A stretch of 64,000 bases of DNA from an uncultured Collinsella sp. (GTDB lineage Bacteria > Actinomycetota > Coriobacteriia > Coriobacteriales > Coriobacteriaceae). The notes under the pieces were generated by a model. The model did not search any database, was not told the DNA's origin, and saw nothing but the letters and a program-made list of their open reading frames with translations. The stretch spans positions 1 through 64,000 of the forward strand of contig URBQ01000008.1 in NCBI GenBank assembly GCA_900546115.1. The letters run 5' to 3'. The number at the start of each line of letters is the position of its first letter. Position 1 is the first letter of the stretch. Of the stretch, positions 25,262 through 33,558 are shown piece by piece. Position numbers and translations under genes: made by a program.

Positions 25262-26794
25262 ATGAACGAGTCGTATCGCCTGGGCGAGCAATCAATCATC
25301 GCTCATCTTCAGCGACTTGCGAACGGGACCTCAACCGCCGAGCTCGATGTTGCCGCGCTGCCCCCGGAGCTGTGCGCCATCGGCGAGCAGCTACAGAAGA
25401 CATTTGCCATCCTGCAGCAAGAACGCGAGCTGCTTGAGCGCGGCGCCTATATCGACTCGCTCACCAATCTTGGCAACCGTGGCGGACTCGACCGCCATGT
25501 CGATCAGCTCTGGCGCAAAGGCACCCCCTTCACCTGTGCCTATATCGATATCGACCGCCTTAAGCATTGCAACGATAAGTTTGGCCACACCGAGGGCAAT
25601 CGCTACATCCTGAGCATCTGCCGCGCACTCACCGAGACAATGGAGCACGATGAGTTGCTGTTCCGTATCGGTGGAGACGAATTTGTACTTATATCCCCCA
25701 CGACAGACGAAGCCGAGCTCGAGCAGCGCCTGGAGCGGACGCGTGCCAATCTTATCGAGGCAACATCGGACGGCAAGGCGCCCATGATCGCCAGCTTTAG
25801 TTTTGGCTGCTCGCGCGTCGACCCGCTTGCAGGCGATACGCGTCGCCAGATGACAAAGGACGCCGACCGCAAAATGTATCGCTACAAGCTCATGTACCGT
25901 GTGCAACAACCGGAAGAAGGCGATGCGCCGCAACGCCCGGTCACCGAACAACCCCCCCCCTGCAACGACCGAGTGTTCCAAGCGATCTCCATGAGCTCCG
26001 AGACGCGCTATCCGTTCATCATTAACCTCGACACCGGCGAATCGCAATGGTCGGTTAATGCCGTGCGCGATTTTGACCTACCCTCCCAGCATCCCTACAA
26101 CTCGCTCGATATATGGCTTGCCCGTGTTCACCCCGAGGACCGCGACAACGTACGCGCCGAGCTCGATATGGTGGTAAACGGCACGTGGCACTTCCACTGC
26201 ATGCAGTATCGCGTCATGAATACCGCCGGAAAATACGCGCTTTGCGACTGCACGGGCTACCGCCTGGACGGCACCGATACCGAGCCCAACATGTATGTGG
26301 GCATTGTTACCAACCGAAGCTTGGCAGATACGACCGATTCCGTGACCGGCCTGGGCGATATCCACGCCCTGGTCAACGCCATTGGCGAGATGCGTCGCGT
26401 GGCACGAAACGCGGGCTTGGTCGCCATTAAAATCGACGACATCGCCAAGGTCAATGCCCGCTTTGGCTTTGATGCAGGCGACCGCGTTTTGGCAGAAAGC
26501 GCCGCCTGCCTCATGGATTGCTCGCGCGGCAAGGGTCGTCTGTTCCGCTCGACCGGACCGATGTTCGTGGCGCTCTTTGACGAGCTTGATCCCGAAGAGA
26601 CCGACGCGGTTGCAGACGAAATCGAACGGTTCTTGGGATCGCCCGTGCTCCTTGGCTCATTTGAATATCAGCCGCCCCTTCGCGTGGCCACGCTTCATCT
26701 GGACGCCGTCGACCGACAGCCCGTTTCCATTTTGAACGAACTCAATGCGCTGATTAAAGAGGCGCCGCAGGTACCGGGCACCAAGCTGGACTAG
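25262..26794 (+). CDS. GGDEF-PAS-degenerate GGDEF diguanylate cyclase
   Basis: 510 residues from ATG 25262 with AAGGAGG upstream. The intact first domain (RIGGDEFVLIS) closely matches that of the preceding gene, including IDIDRLKHCNDKFGH and TEGNRYIL. A PAS-like domain follows, then a second GGDEF domain without the motif (STGPMFVAL). No membrane segment and no EAL domain. The pair clearly arose by duplication, after which one copy gained or the other lost the third GGDEF and the EAL parts. The two genes are 76 bp apart and may share a transcript. Confidence 0.88.
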   Translation: MNESYRLGEQSIIAHLQRLANGTSTAELDVAALPPELCAIGEQLQKTFAILQQERELLERGAYIDSLTNLGNRGGLDRHVDQLWRKGTPFTCAYIDIDRLKHCNDKFGHTEGNRYILSICRALTETMEHDELLFRIGGDEFVLISPTTDEAELEQRLERTRANLIEATSDGKAPMIASFSFGCSRVDPLAGDTRRQMTKDADRKMYRYKLMYRVQQPEEGDAPQRPVTEQPPPCNDRVFQAISMSSETRYPFIINLDTGESQWSVNAVRDFDLPSQHPYNSLDIWLARVHPEDRDNVRAELDMVVNGTWHFHCMQYRVMNTAGKYALCDCTGYRLDGTDTEPNMYVGIVTNRSLADTTDSVTGLGDIHALVNAIGEMRRVARNAGLVAIKIDDIAKVNARFGFDAGDRVLAESAACLMDCSRGKGRLFRSTGPMFVALFDELDPEETDAVADEIERFLGSPVLLGSFEYQPPLRVATLHLDAVDRQPVSILNELNALIKEAPQVPGTKLD

Positions 26795-26859
26795 CGACGT
26801 AGGGCGCGATGTGAAACACAAGCCGTTTCGCATCGCGCCCCGCGCCATCTGCCCTCTCG

Positions 26860-26868
26860 TGCGATAAT
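26860..26868 (+). promoter_or_regulatory. extended -10 (TGCGATAAT) for the reductase operon
   Basis: TG-C-GATAAT lies 38 bp upstream of the flavodoxin-like reductase start, matching the TG-N-GAYAAT pattern seen elsewhere in the window. Confidence 0.4.
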
Positions 26869-26905
26869 CCTCCGCAGAAGTCACCGACAGCAGAGGGAGT
26901 TTGTG

Positions 26906-27529
26906 ATGAAGGTTCTTTTGGTCAATGGCAGCCCCAAGGCAAACGGCAACACCGCCCGCGCACTCGCCGAGGTCGCCGAGCAACTTAGGGCCGAGGGCAT
27001 CGATACCGAGACGTTTCAACTGGGCGCCAAGCCCATCCGCGATTGCATCGGTTGCGGCCAGTGCGGAAAGCTCGATTGCCGCTGCACCTTTGACGACGAT
27101 GTGGTCAACGAGCTGATTGCCGCCGCCGAGCAGGCAGACGGCTTTGTCTTTGGCTCCCCCGTCTACTACGCGCACCCCAGCGGACGCATCCTCTCGGCAC
27201 TCGACCGCGCATTCTATGCAGGCAGCAAGGCCTTTGCGCACAAGCCGGGTGCCGCTGTGGCCGTTGCCCGCCGCGGCGGCACGTCGACCACCTTCGACGT
27301 GCTCAACAAGTACTTCACCATCAACCAGATGCCCGTGGTGGCCTCCACATACTGGAACAACGTCTTTGGCGCCATGCCGGGCGAGGCCACCCAGGACGCC
27401 GAAGGCCTTGCCACCATGCGAAACATCGGCAAAAACATGGCCTGGCTTCTGCATTGTATCGAAGCAGGCCAGGCCGCCGGCATCGAAGCCCCCGAAGCCG
27501 ATCGCGAGCGCACCAACTTCATTCGTTAG
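26906..27529 (+). CDS. NADPH-dependent FMN reductase / iron-sulfur flavoprotein-like protein
   Basis: 207 residues; ATG 26906 is preferred over GTG 26903 on spacing from GAGGGAG. The N-terminus MKVLLVNGSPKANGNTA is the FMN phosphate loop of flavodoxin-like reductases. DCIGCGQCGKLDCRCTFDD is a compact cysteine cluster like those of iron-sulfur flavoproteins. FGSPVYYAHPSG is the usual flavin-ring loop. It likely transfers electrons from NAD(P)H to quinones or xenobiotics in the cytoplasm. The next gene starts 12 bp downstream. Confidence 0.87.
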   Translation: MKVLLVNGSPKANGNTARALAEVAEQLRAEGIDTETFQLGAKPIRDCIGCGQCGKLDCRCTFDDDVVNELIAAAEQADGFVFGSPVYYAHPSGRILSALDRAFYAGSKAFAHKPGAAVAVARRGGTSTTFDVLNKYFTINQMPVVASTYWNNVFGAMPGEATQDAEGLATMRNIGKNMAWLLHCIEAGQAAGIEAPEADRERTNFIR

Positions 27530-27541
27530 AACGGCGGGGCC

Positions 27542-27883
27542 ATGAATATTCAAATCTTCGGGACTAAGAAGTCCTTCGACACCAAGAAAGCACAGCGCTT
27601 CTTTAAGGAGCGCCGCATTAAGGTGCAGTTTATCGACTTGAAGGAAAAGGAGATGAGCAAGGGCGAGCTTACGAGCGTGATGCAGGCGGTCGGCGGCATC
27701 GATAAGCTGCTCAACCCCAAAGCAAAGGACGAGGAAACGCTCGCGCTCATCCAGCACCTCACCCCCAGCCAGCGCTTCGATAAGCTGCTCGAGAATCAGC
27801 AGGTTCTTGCCGAGCCCATCGTGCGCAACGGCAAGAAGGCCACCGTCGGCTATTGTCCCGACGTATGGGGAGCCCGGGAGTAG
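27542..27883 (+). CDS. ArsC/Spx-fold protein without catalytic cysteines
   Basis: 113 residues. The ArsC/Spx/YffB fold is evident (IFGTKKSFDTKKAQRFFKER, then EPIVRNGKKATVGYCPDVW). The active-site stretch normally reads CxxC or Cys alone; here it is GTKKSFDTKKA, with Ser and Thr in the two positions. The only Cys is near the C-terminus in YCPD. It is therefore unlikely to reduce arsenate. A non-redox role, or thiol chemistry through the distal Cys, is possible. It follows the flavoprotein by 12 bp and is probably cotranscribed. Confidence 0.82.
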   Translation: MNIQIFGTKKSFDTKKAQRFFKERRIKVQFIDLKEKEMSKGELTSVMQAVGGIDKLLNPKAKDEETLALIQHLTPSQRFDKLLENQQVLAEPIVRNGKKATVGYCPDVWGARE

Positions 27884-27969
27884 CCTGTGTTATTTGTCGG
27901 CGCGTGGGTATAAGAGCAGGTGTTTGGCATAAGATTCAACTGTAAGCCATGTCTAACAAAGGAGGGCAC

Positions 27970-29100
27970 ATGCCCAACAAACCCGTGAAGATCATCATGC
28001 TTACCGGATACCTCGGTGCCGGCAAGACCACGCTGCTCAACCACATCCTCGCTAACGACGGCGGCATCCGCGCCGCCGTAATCGTCAACGATATCGGCGA
28101 GATCAACGTCGACGCCAGCCTCATCGCCGACGGCGGCCTTTCCGAGACCGACGACCTCATCCCGCTCACCAACGGCTGCATCTGCTGCACGCTTTCGGAC
28201 GACCTGGCCAACCAGCTGCAGGGCATCGCCGATTCGGGCAACTTCGACTACATCATCATCGAGGCCTCGGGTATTTGCGAGCCCATCCCCATCGCCTACA
28301 CCATCTCGAGCTTCTGCGACGAGGCCAAGGTGGGCGGCGAGCCCAAGCTCGCGCTCGACAACATCGTGGCCGTGGTCGACTGCGCCCGCATGTACGACGA
28401 GTTCAACGGCGGTCGCGACCTGCTCGCCGAGGATATCGATGAGGACGACATCGAGAGCCTGCTTATTCAGCAGATCGAGTTTTGCTCCACGCTGATCCTC
28501 AACAAGACCGATACCGTCACGCCTGAGCAGATTGCCGAGCTCAAGGCCATCGTGCGCAGCCTGCAGAAGGACGCCGTGATTGTCGAGGCCCAAAACGGCG
28601 AGGTCCCCATGGAGGAGCTGCTCGACACCGACCGCTTCGACTTTATGCGCGCCTACAACTCCGCCGCCTGGATCGAGGCCATGGAGCATCCCGAGGAGCA
28701 CGACGACCCCGAGGTGCTCGAGTACGACATCGAGACCTTTGTGTACTCCCGCCGCAAGCCGTTTGACCTGCAGAAGTTCACCGATTTTGTTGAGCAGGAG
28801 TGGCCCGACGAGGTCATTCGCGTCAAGGGCCCGCTGTGGCAGACCGGCGATCCGGACATGTGCTACATGTTTGAGCAGGCCGGCCACCAGATGCGTCTGA
28901 TGGAGAACGGTCTGTTTGTCGACTCTGCGCCCGAGGGCGAGAAGCAGAAGATTATCGACGAGAACCCCGAGATCATGCAGATTTGGGACGACGAGACGGG
29001 CGACCGCATGACGAGCCTGTGCATCATCGGCCGTCACATGGACAAGGATGCGCTCATCGCCGCCCTCGATGCCTGCCTGACCGACTGGCACCGCGCCTAG
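27970..29100 (+). CDS. CobW/G3E-family GTPase (COG0523 metallochaperone-like)
   Basis: 376 residues; ATG 27970 with AAAGGAGG 4 nt upstream, so the 7 preceding codons are leader. Walker A is GYLGAGKTT. NGCICCTL is the CxCC metal-binding motif. NKTD is the base-recognition motif, and EASGICEP lies in the expected switch region. The C-terminal CobW domain ends around residue 370. Family members insert or deliver Zn, Co or Fe; target not shown. Several acidic stretches near 150-165 and 230-240. Confidence 0.9.
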   Translation: MPNKPVKIIMLTGYLGAGKTTLLNHILANDGGIRAAVIVNDIGEINVDASLIADGGLSETDDLIPLTNGCICCTLSDDLANQLQGIADSGNFDYIIIEASGICEPIPIAYTISSFCDEAKVGGEPKLALDNIVAVVDCARMYDEFNGGRDLLAEDIDEDDIESLLIQQIEFCSTLILNKTDTVTPEQIAELKAIVRSLQKDAVIVEAQNGEVPMEELLDTDRFDFMRAYNSAAWIEAMEHPEEHDDPEVLEYDIETFVYSRRKPFDLQKFTDFVEQEWPDEVIRVKGPLWQTGDPDMCYMFEQAGHQMRLMENGLFVDSAPEGEKQKIIDENPEIMQIWDDETGDRMTSLCIIGRHMDKDALIAALDACLTDWHRA

Positions 29101-29137
29101 GCTATCGAAGCGAGCATTTTCTGCCACGTAACCGCCA

Positions 29138-29177
29138 AACCACCACGAAGGTGCCTGTCCCCTTCGTGGTGGTTTTT
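29138..29177 (+). terminator. terminator after the CobW-family gene
   Basis: AACCACCACGAAGG (29138-29151) pairs with CCTTCGTGGTGGTT (29161-29174), followed by TTT. It separates the CobW-family gene from trmL, whose ribosome site follows 12 bp later. Confidence 0.8.
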
Positions 29178-29198
29178 CATTCTGAGCCAAGGAGATTC

Positions 29199-29798
29199 AT
29201 GTTCAATATCGTGCTGTATGCGCCCGAGATTCCGGCCAATACGGGCAATATCGGCCGTACCTGCGTGGTCACCGGTACCCGCCTGCACCTGGTGGAGCCG
29301 TTGGGCTTTTCGCTCGACGACAAGACGGTGCGTCGCGCCGGCCTGGGCTACTGGCAAAACTTGGACGTGACGACCTATGCCGGCTGGGAGGATTTCCTTA
29401 CGTGCAACGGCCTCTCCCCCGCCGATGAACGCCTGCATCTGCTGACCAAAAAGGCGCGCCGCACCTATGCGCAAAGCACCTACCGCGACGGTGACTATCT
29501 GGTCTTTGGCAGCGAGAGCTCGGGGATTCCCGAGCCACTGCTTGCCGCGGCGCCCGAGCGCTGTGAGCGCATCCCGATGCTGCGCGATTGCGACTCGCTC
29601 GATAACGCCGAGGCCTGGGAAGCCCACGAGGAGGCGCTCGGGCATAGCGAGAGCGGCCACGAGGCCATCCTTCAGCAGGATATCTGCGGCAACTTCGTCG
29701 ACCCGGACGACTACCGCATCAGCGCCCTCAACCTCTCCAACAGCGCCGCCATCGTCCTCTACGAGGCCCTGCGCCAGACAGGCTTTCCATCAATGTGA
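29199..29798 (+). CDS. trmL: tRNA (cytidine/uridine-34-2'-O)-methyltransferase TrmL
   Basis: 199 residues from ATG 29199 with AAGGAG. A SPOUT methyltransferase that modifies the wobble base of tRNA-Leu using SAM. FNIVLYAPEIPANTGNIGR, FGSESSGIP and NLSNSAAIVLYEA are the three family motifs that build the trefoil knot. Compared with E. coli TrmL, about 35 acidic residues are inserted between the second motif and the knot (about 128-165, containing DNAEAWEAHEEALG). The stop TGA and the last codon ATG lie inside a palindromic repeat. Confidence 0.9.
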   Translation: MFNIVLYAPEIPANTGNIGRTCVVTGTRLHLVEPLGFSLDDKTVRRAGLGYWQNLDVTTYAGWEDFLTCNGLSPADERLHLLTKKARRTYAQSTYRDGDYLVFGSESSGIPEPLLAAAPERCERIPMLRDCDSLDNAEAWEAHEEALGHSESGHEAILQQDICGNFVDPDDYRISALNLSNSAAIVLYEALRQTGFPSM

Positions 29799-29828
29799 CA
29801 AAGGGACAGTCCCTTTGTCACATTGATG
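29788..29828. repeat. A-type palindromic repeat, copy 1
   Basis: A perfect 41 bp palindrome with centre GGGAC-A-GTCCC and outer TGTGACAAA/TTTGTCACA arms. It overlaps the last codons of trmL and supplies its ATG-TGA end. Related copies lie at 31018-31048 and 34745-34777. Confidence 0.9.
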
Positions 29829-29909
29829 CACCAAATAATGAGCCATCGTTTTTAATCAGAATTTACTAGAATAAAATGAAGTTAAACGGCGATGTGAAAG
29901 GAGAGCCTT

Positions 29910-31010
29910 GTGGAATATCTCGAGAACCCGTTTACCCCCAGTTTTGGTGAGGTTCCTGCTCATCTCGCTGGCAGACAACAGATTATTCGGGATTTGGACC
30001 GTGCCTTCTTGAGCCAGCGCAGGCGCCCGGAATTGACCTCGATCTTCTCAGGCGCGCGCGGAACCGGTAAAACCGCTCTCATGTCGTCGCTCGCGACAAG
30101 GGCAGAATCCCACGGCTGGATAGCCGTAAAGACGACCGCGCTCTCGGGAATGCTTGAGGAAATCGAGTTCGGGGCGAAACGTGCTGCAGGCCATCTCATC
30201 GACCCGTCTAACAGCTTCGAAGTCACCAGTCTCGGAATTGCACCATTCGGCAGCATCGAGGTCAATCGCGTTCATGATGCCTCAACCTGGCGCTATCGCA
30301 TGAGCGACATCATCGACCAGCTCAACGAAGCGGGCACCGGTCTGCTCGTCACGGTTGACGAGGTAGACCCGACACTCGACGAGATGATTCAGCTCGCAGC
30401 GACGTATCAGCACTTTGTGACCGATGGGAAACGCGTCGCCCTGCTCATGGCGGGACTTCCCAACAACGTCTCGACGTTGCTGAACCACAAGACGGTCTCG
30501 TTCCTTCGCCGCGCCCAACAATATCATCTGGGTCGCATTGCCGACTATGACGTACGCGAGGCCTTGATTCGCACGATCCAGGAAAACGATCGCCTGGCAG
30601 ATGCTGAGGGAATCGATAGAGCCGTTCGCTCGATCTCTGGTTTTCCCTTCCTATTGCAACTCGTAGGCTACCGTGCCTGGGATCTCACAAGCGATTCGAA
30701 GGAAATCTCGTCACGCGACTTTGACCTGGGAATCAAAATCGCGCGCGACGAGATGGACGACCGAATCCTCGCGGCAACCTATCGGGAACTCACCGCAGAG
30801 GACAAGCGATTCCTCATCGCCATGCTCGATGACGAGGAAGAGTCCACCACCGCTGACCTTGTCGAGCGCCTTAAGCGTTCGCCGCAACAGGTCTCCCGCT
30901 ACCGACGCCGCATGATAGACGCCGGCATCATTGGAGAACGCGGGCGCGGAATCGTCGCTTTTGAATTACCGTTCTTCCGCGACTATCTCGCCGTTCAATG
31001 CGTGAAATAG
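29910..31010 (+). CDS. AAA ATPase with C-terminal winged helix, ORC/Cdc6-like, paralogue 1
   Basis: 366 residues from GTG 29910 with AAAGGAGAG. Walker A is GARGTGKT (about 48-55) and Walker B LLVTVDEVD (about 145). Sensor regions follow, and the C-terminal part has the winged-helix pattern ELTAEDKRFLIAML...LVERLKRSPQQVSRYRRRM. These stand-alone bacterial ATPases resemble archaeal Orc/Cdc6 and STAND-like nucleotide switches. Function is unknown. It is flanked on both sides by the A-type palindromic repeat and is convergent with the UvrA-like gene. A second member lies 2.5 kb away. Confidence 0.8.
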   Translation: MEYLENPFTPSFGEVPAHLAGRQQIIRDLDRAFLSQRRRPELTSIFSGARGTGKTALMSSLATRAESHGWIAVKTTALSGMLEEIEFGAKRAAGHLIDPSNSFEVTSLGIAPFGSIEVNRVHDASTWRYRMSDIIDQLNEAGTGLLVTVDEVDPTLDEMIQLAATYQHFVTDGKRVALLMAGLPNNVSTLLNHKTVSFLRRAQQYHLGRIADYDVREALIRTIQENDRLADAEGIDRAVRSISGFPFLLQLVGYRAWDLTSDSKEISSRDFDLGIKIARDEMDDRILAATYRELTAEDKRFLIAMLDDEEESTTADLVERLKRSPQQVSRYRRRMIDAGIIGERGRGIVAFELPFFRDYLAVQCVK

Positions 31011-31017
31011 GCATCGG

Positions 31018-31048
31018 ATGTGACAAAGGGACTGTCCCTTTGTCACAT
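31018..31048. repeat. A-type palindromic repeat, copy 2
   Basis: A perfect palindrome of 31 bp, ATGTGACAAAGGGAC, then T, then the complement. It lies in the 42 bp gap between the convergent ATPase and UvrA-like genes and may act as a bidirectional terminator. Confidence 0.9.
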
Positions 31049-31052
31049 TCGG

Positions 31053-33548
31053 TTAGAGGTAACGGCCGGTAATGCTCTTGGAGCAAGCAGCGATATCCGC
31101 CGGCGTGCCGACGCAGACGATTTGCCCGCCTGCGTCGCCACCACCTGGGCCCATGTCGATTGCGTAATCGGCGTTACGGATAAGGTCGAGGTCGTGCTCG
31201 ATTACGACGACTGTAGCGCCCTTGGCAACGAGGCCGTCGAACACACTCAGCAGCACCTGAACATCGAGCGGGTGCAGGCCAATTGTGGGTTCGTCGAACA
31301 CGAATACGGCATCATCCTGCACGCGGCCCATCTCGCTCGCGAGCTTAAGGCGCTGCGCCTCGCCGCCCGAAAGCGCCGGCGTGGGCTCGCCGAGCGTGAG
31401 ATAACCCAAGCCCAGGTCGTGCAGGGTCTGTAAGCGCGCCTGAACTTTCTTGAGCCCCACCGTAGCGTCGAGGGCCTCGTCCACACTTATGTCCATGAGC
31501 TGCGGCAACGTAAGCAGGCTCCCGTCCTTGCCCTCGCGATGGATATGCGAGGCCGCGTCTGCATAGCGTGAGCCGCGACATGACGGGCAGACGATCTCGA
31601 CATCGGGCAAAAATTGCACGTCGAGCGATATCGAACCCGTGCCATCGCACGTAGGGCAGCGCAAGGCGCCGGTGTTGTAGCTAAATGCGCCCGCCTTGTA
31701 GCCAGCTGCCTTGGCCTCGGGCGTACGGGCGAAGGCGCGACGCAGCTCGTCATGGATGTCGGCATAAGTCGCCACCGTCGAGCGCACGTTGGCGCCGATG
31801 GGCGTAGCGTCAATCAGGTTGGCGCGTGCGATGCCCTCGGCATCGATCCAGCGCACATGGCTTGGCAGGCGCTCGCCAGTTGCCTGAGCCTTGAGCGCCG
31901 GGATGAGCGTCTCGAGCACCAACGTCGTCTTACCCGAACCCGAAACGCCCGTCACCGCGACGAGACGACCGCGCGGTATATCGACTTCGAGCGGTTTGAC
32001 GGTATGGATGGCATCGGTCGCCATGCGGATATGGCCCTGGTCGAACATTTCGTCGTCAGCCACCTGCGGCCGCAAGCGCTTGGGCTCCGAGCGCAAAAAC
32101 GGGGCGATGCGGCTGTCCTGCGATTGCTCGACCTCATCCACCGTACCGGCGGCGATCACATTACCGCCGCCCGCTCCGGCAACGGGGCCCATCTCGACCA
32201 GATAATCGGCTTCCGCCAATACGCGCGTGTCGTGGTCGACAACGACCACGGTGTTGCCGTCATCCACCAGATCGCGCATTACGCCTACCAAGCCGTCAAC
32301 ATTGGCAGGATGCAAGCCGATCGAGGGCTCGTCGAGCACATACAGCACGCCCGTCGAGCGGTTGCGCACCACGCGGGCAAGCTGCACGCGCTGGCGCTCA
32401 CCCGTGGAGAGCGTAGCACCGGCGCGGTCGAGCGAGAGGTAATCGAGCCCCAGGTCGACCAGGCGACGAGCCGCGCTCAAAAACGAATCGCAGATATCCG
32501 TCGCCATGGGCTGCATCTCGGCCGGCAAGGATGCGGGCACCCCGCGCGCCCACTCAATCGCCTCACCCAGCGTCATGGCCGCGGCCTGCGCCAGATTGAT
32601 ACCACGCACCTGGGGCTGGCGCGCAGCCTCGGAGAGACGCGTGCCGCCGCAGTCACGGCACGGGCCCTCGCGCAAAAAGCGAGCCACGCGCTTAAGTCCC
32701 TTATCGTCCTTAACCTTGGCGAGCGCATTCTCGACCGTATAGACGGCATTGTAATAGGTGAAGTCGAGCGGCGTGGCGCCCTCGCCTTTTTTGGGAACGT
32801 AGAGAATGTGCTTCTTAACCGCCGGACCGTGGAACACAATGTCGCGCTCGGCGGGCGTGAGCTGGTTAAACGGCACGTCGGTGCGCACGCCCATCTCGCC
32901 GGCTACCTGCTTCATCAGATCCCACATGAGCGTACCCCAGGGAAGCACCGCGCCTTCGTTGATGGTCTTTGACTCGTCGGGCACCAGGCTCGCTTCGTCC
33001 ACCTCGCGCATGACACCGGTGCCGCCGCAGGTAGGGCACGCACCGCCGCTGTTAAAGGCAAGGTCCTCGGCACTCGGCGCGTAGAACTCGCGGCCGCATG
33101 CGGGGCACGTGAGCGACAGGCCCGCAGCCACGTTAAGGCTCGGCTCCACACGCGCCCCGCAATGTGGGCACACGTGATGGGCACAGCGGCTAAAGAGCAA
33201 ACGCAGACTGTTGTTGAGCTCGGTCATGGTACCAAAGGTCGAGCGCACGCCTGGCACACTGGGACGCTGATGCAACGCGAGTGCCGCCGGTACGTGCAAT
33301 ACCTCGTCCACCTGGGCGTGCTCGGCCTGCGTCAGGCGACGTCGAGTATAGGTGCTGAGCGCCTCCAGGTAACGGCGCGAGCCCTCGGCATAAAGAACTC
33401 CCAGCGCCAGCGAGCTCTTGCCCGAGCCCGACACGCCGGCAATGCCCACGAGCCTCCCCAGCGGAATATCGATATCGATGTCCTTGAGATTGTGGACACG
33501 TGCACCGCGCACCTCGATAGCCTGCGGGCTCATCTTCTGTTCCGTCAC
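31053..33548 (-). CDS. UvrA-like excinuclease paralogue without UvrB-binding domain
   Basis: About 831 residues, reading from GTG 33548 after a GGTGAT site; ATG 33533 and ATG 33566 (overlapping the upstream gene) are alternatives. Two ABC modules are present: GVSGSGKSS and LSTGERQRVQLARV with LDEPSIGLHP, then GVSGSGKTT and LSGGEAQRLKLASE with FDEPTIGLHP. Zinc knuckles CPHCG/CPACG, CPTCGGTG and CPTCDGTG/CPSCRGS remain. The roughly 115-residue UvrB-interaction domain of housekeeping UvrA is missing. After FGTMTELNNSLRLLFSRC the chain goes straight to the zinc module. Such short UvrA2/DrrC-type proteins are linked to drug or damage tolerance rather than standard repair. It is cotranscribed with the ATPase just upstream (10-nt gap from GTG 33548). 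Confidence 0.86.
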   Translation of the reverse strand: MTEQKMSPQAIEVRGARVHNLKDIDIDIPLGRLVGIAGVSGSGKSSLALGVLYAEGSRRYLEALSTYTRRRLTQAEHAQVDEVLHVPAALALHQRPSVPGVRSTFGTMTELNNSLRLLFSRCAHHVCPHCGARVEPSLNVAAGLSLTCPACGREFYAPSAEDLAFNSGGACPTCGGTGVMREVDEASLVPDESKTINEGAVLPWGTLMWDLMKQVAGEMGVRTDVPFNQLTPAERDIVFHGPAVKKHILYVPKKGEGATPLDFTYYNAVYTVENALAKVKDDKGLKRVARFLREGPCRDCGGTRLSEAARQPQVRGINLAQAAAMTLGEAIEWARGVPASLPAEMQPMATDICDSFLSAARRLVDLGLDYLSLDRAGATLSTGERQRVQLARVVRNRSTGVLYVLDEPSIGLHPANVDGLVGVMRDLVDDGNTVVVVDHDTRVLAEADYLVEMGPVAGAGGGNVIAAGTVDEVEQSQDSRIAPFLRSEPKRLRPQVADDEMFDQGHIRMATDAIHTVKPLEVDIPRGRLVAVTGVSGSGKTTLVLETLIPALKAQATGERLPSHVRWIDAEGIARANLIDATPIGANVRSTVATYADIHDELRRAFARTPEAKAAGYKAGAFSYNTGALRCPTCDGTGSISLDVQFLPDVEIVCPSCRGSRYADAASHIHREGKDGSLLTLPQLMDISVDEALDATVGLKKVQARLQTLHDLGLGYLTLGEPTPALSGGEAQRLKLASEMGRVQDDAVFVFDEPTIGLHPLDVQVLLSVFDGLVAKGATVVVIEHDLDLIRNADYAIDMGPGGGDAGGQIVCVGTPADIAACSKSITGRYL

Positions 33549-33558
33549 CTTTATCACC

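Noticed and set aside
31053..33548. Housekeeping uvrA
   Set aside because: The UvrB-binding domain is missing and no uvrB or uvrC is near.
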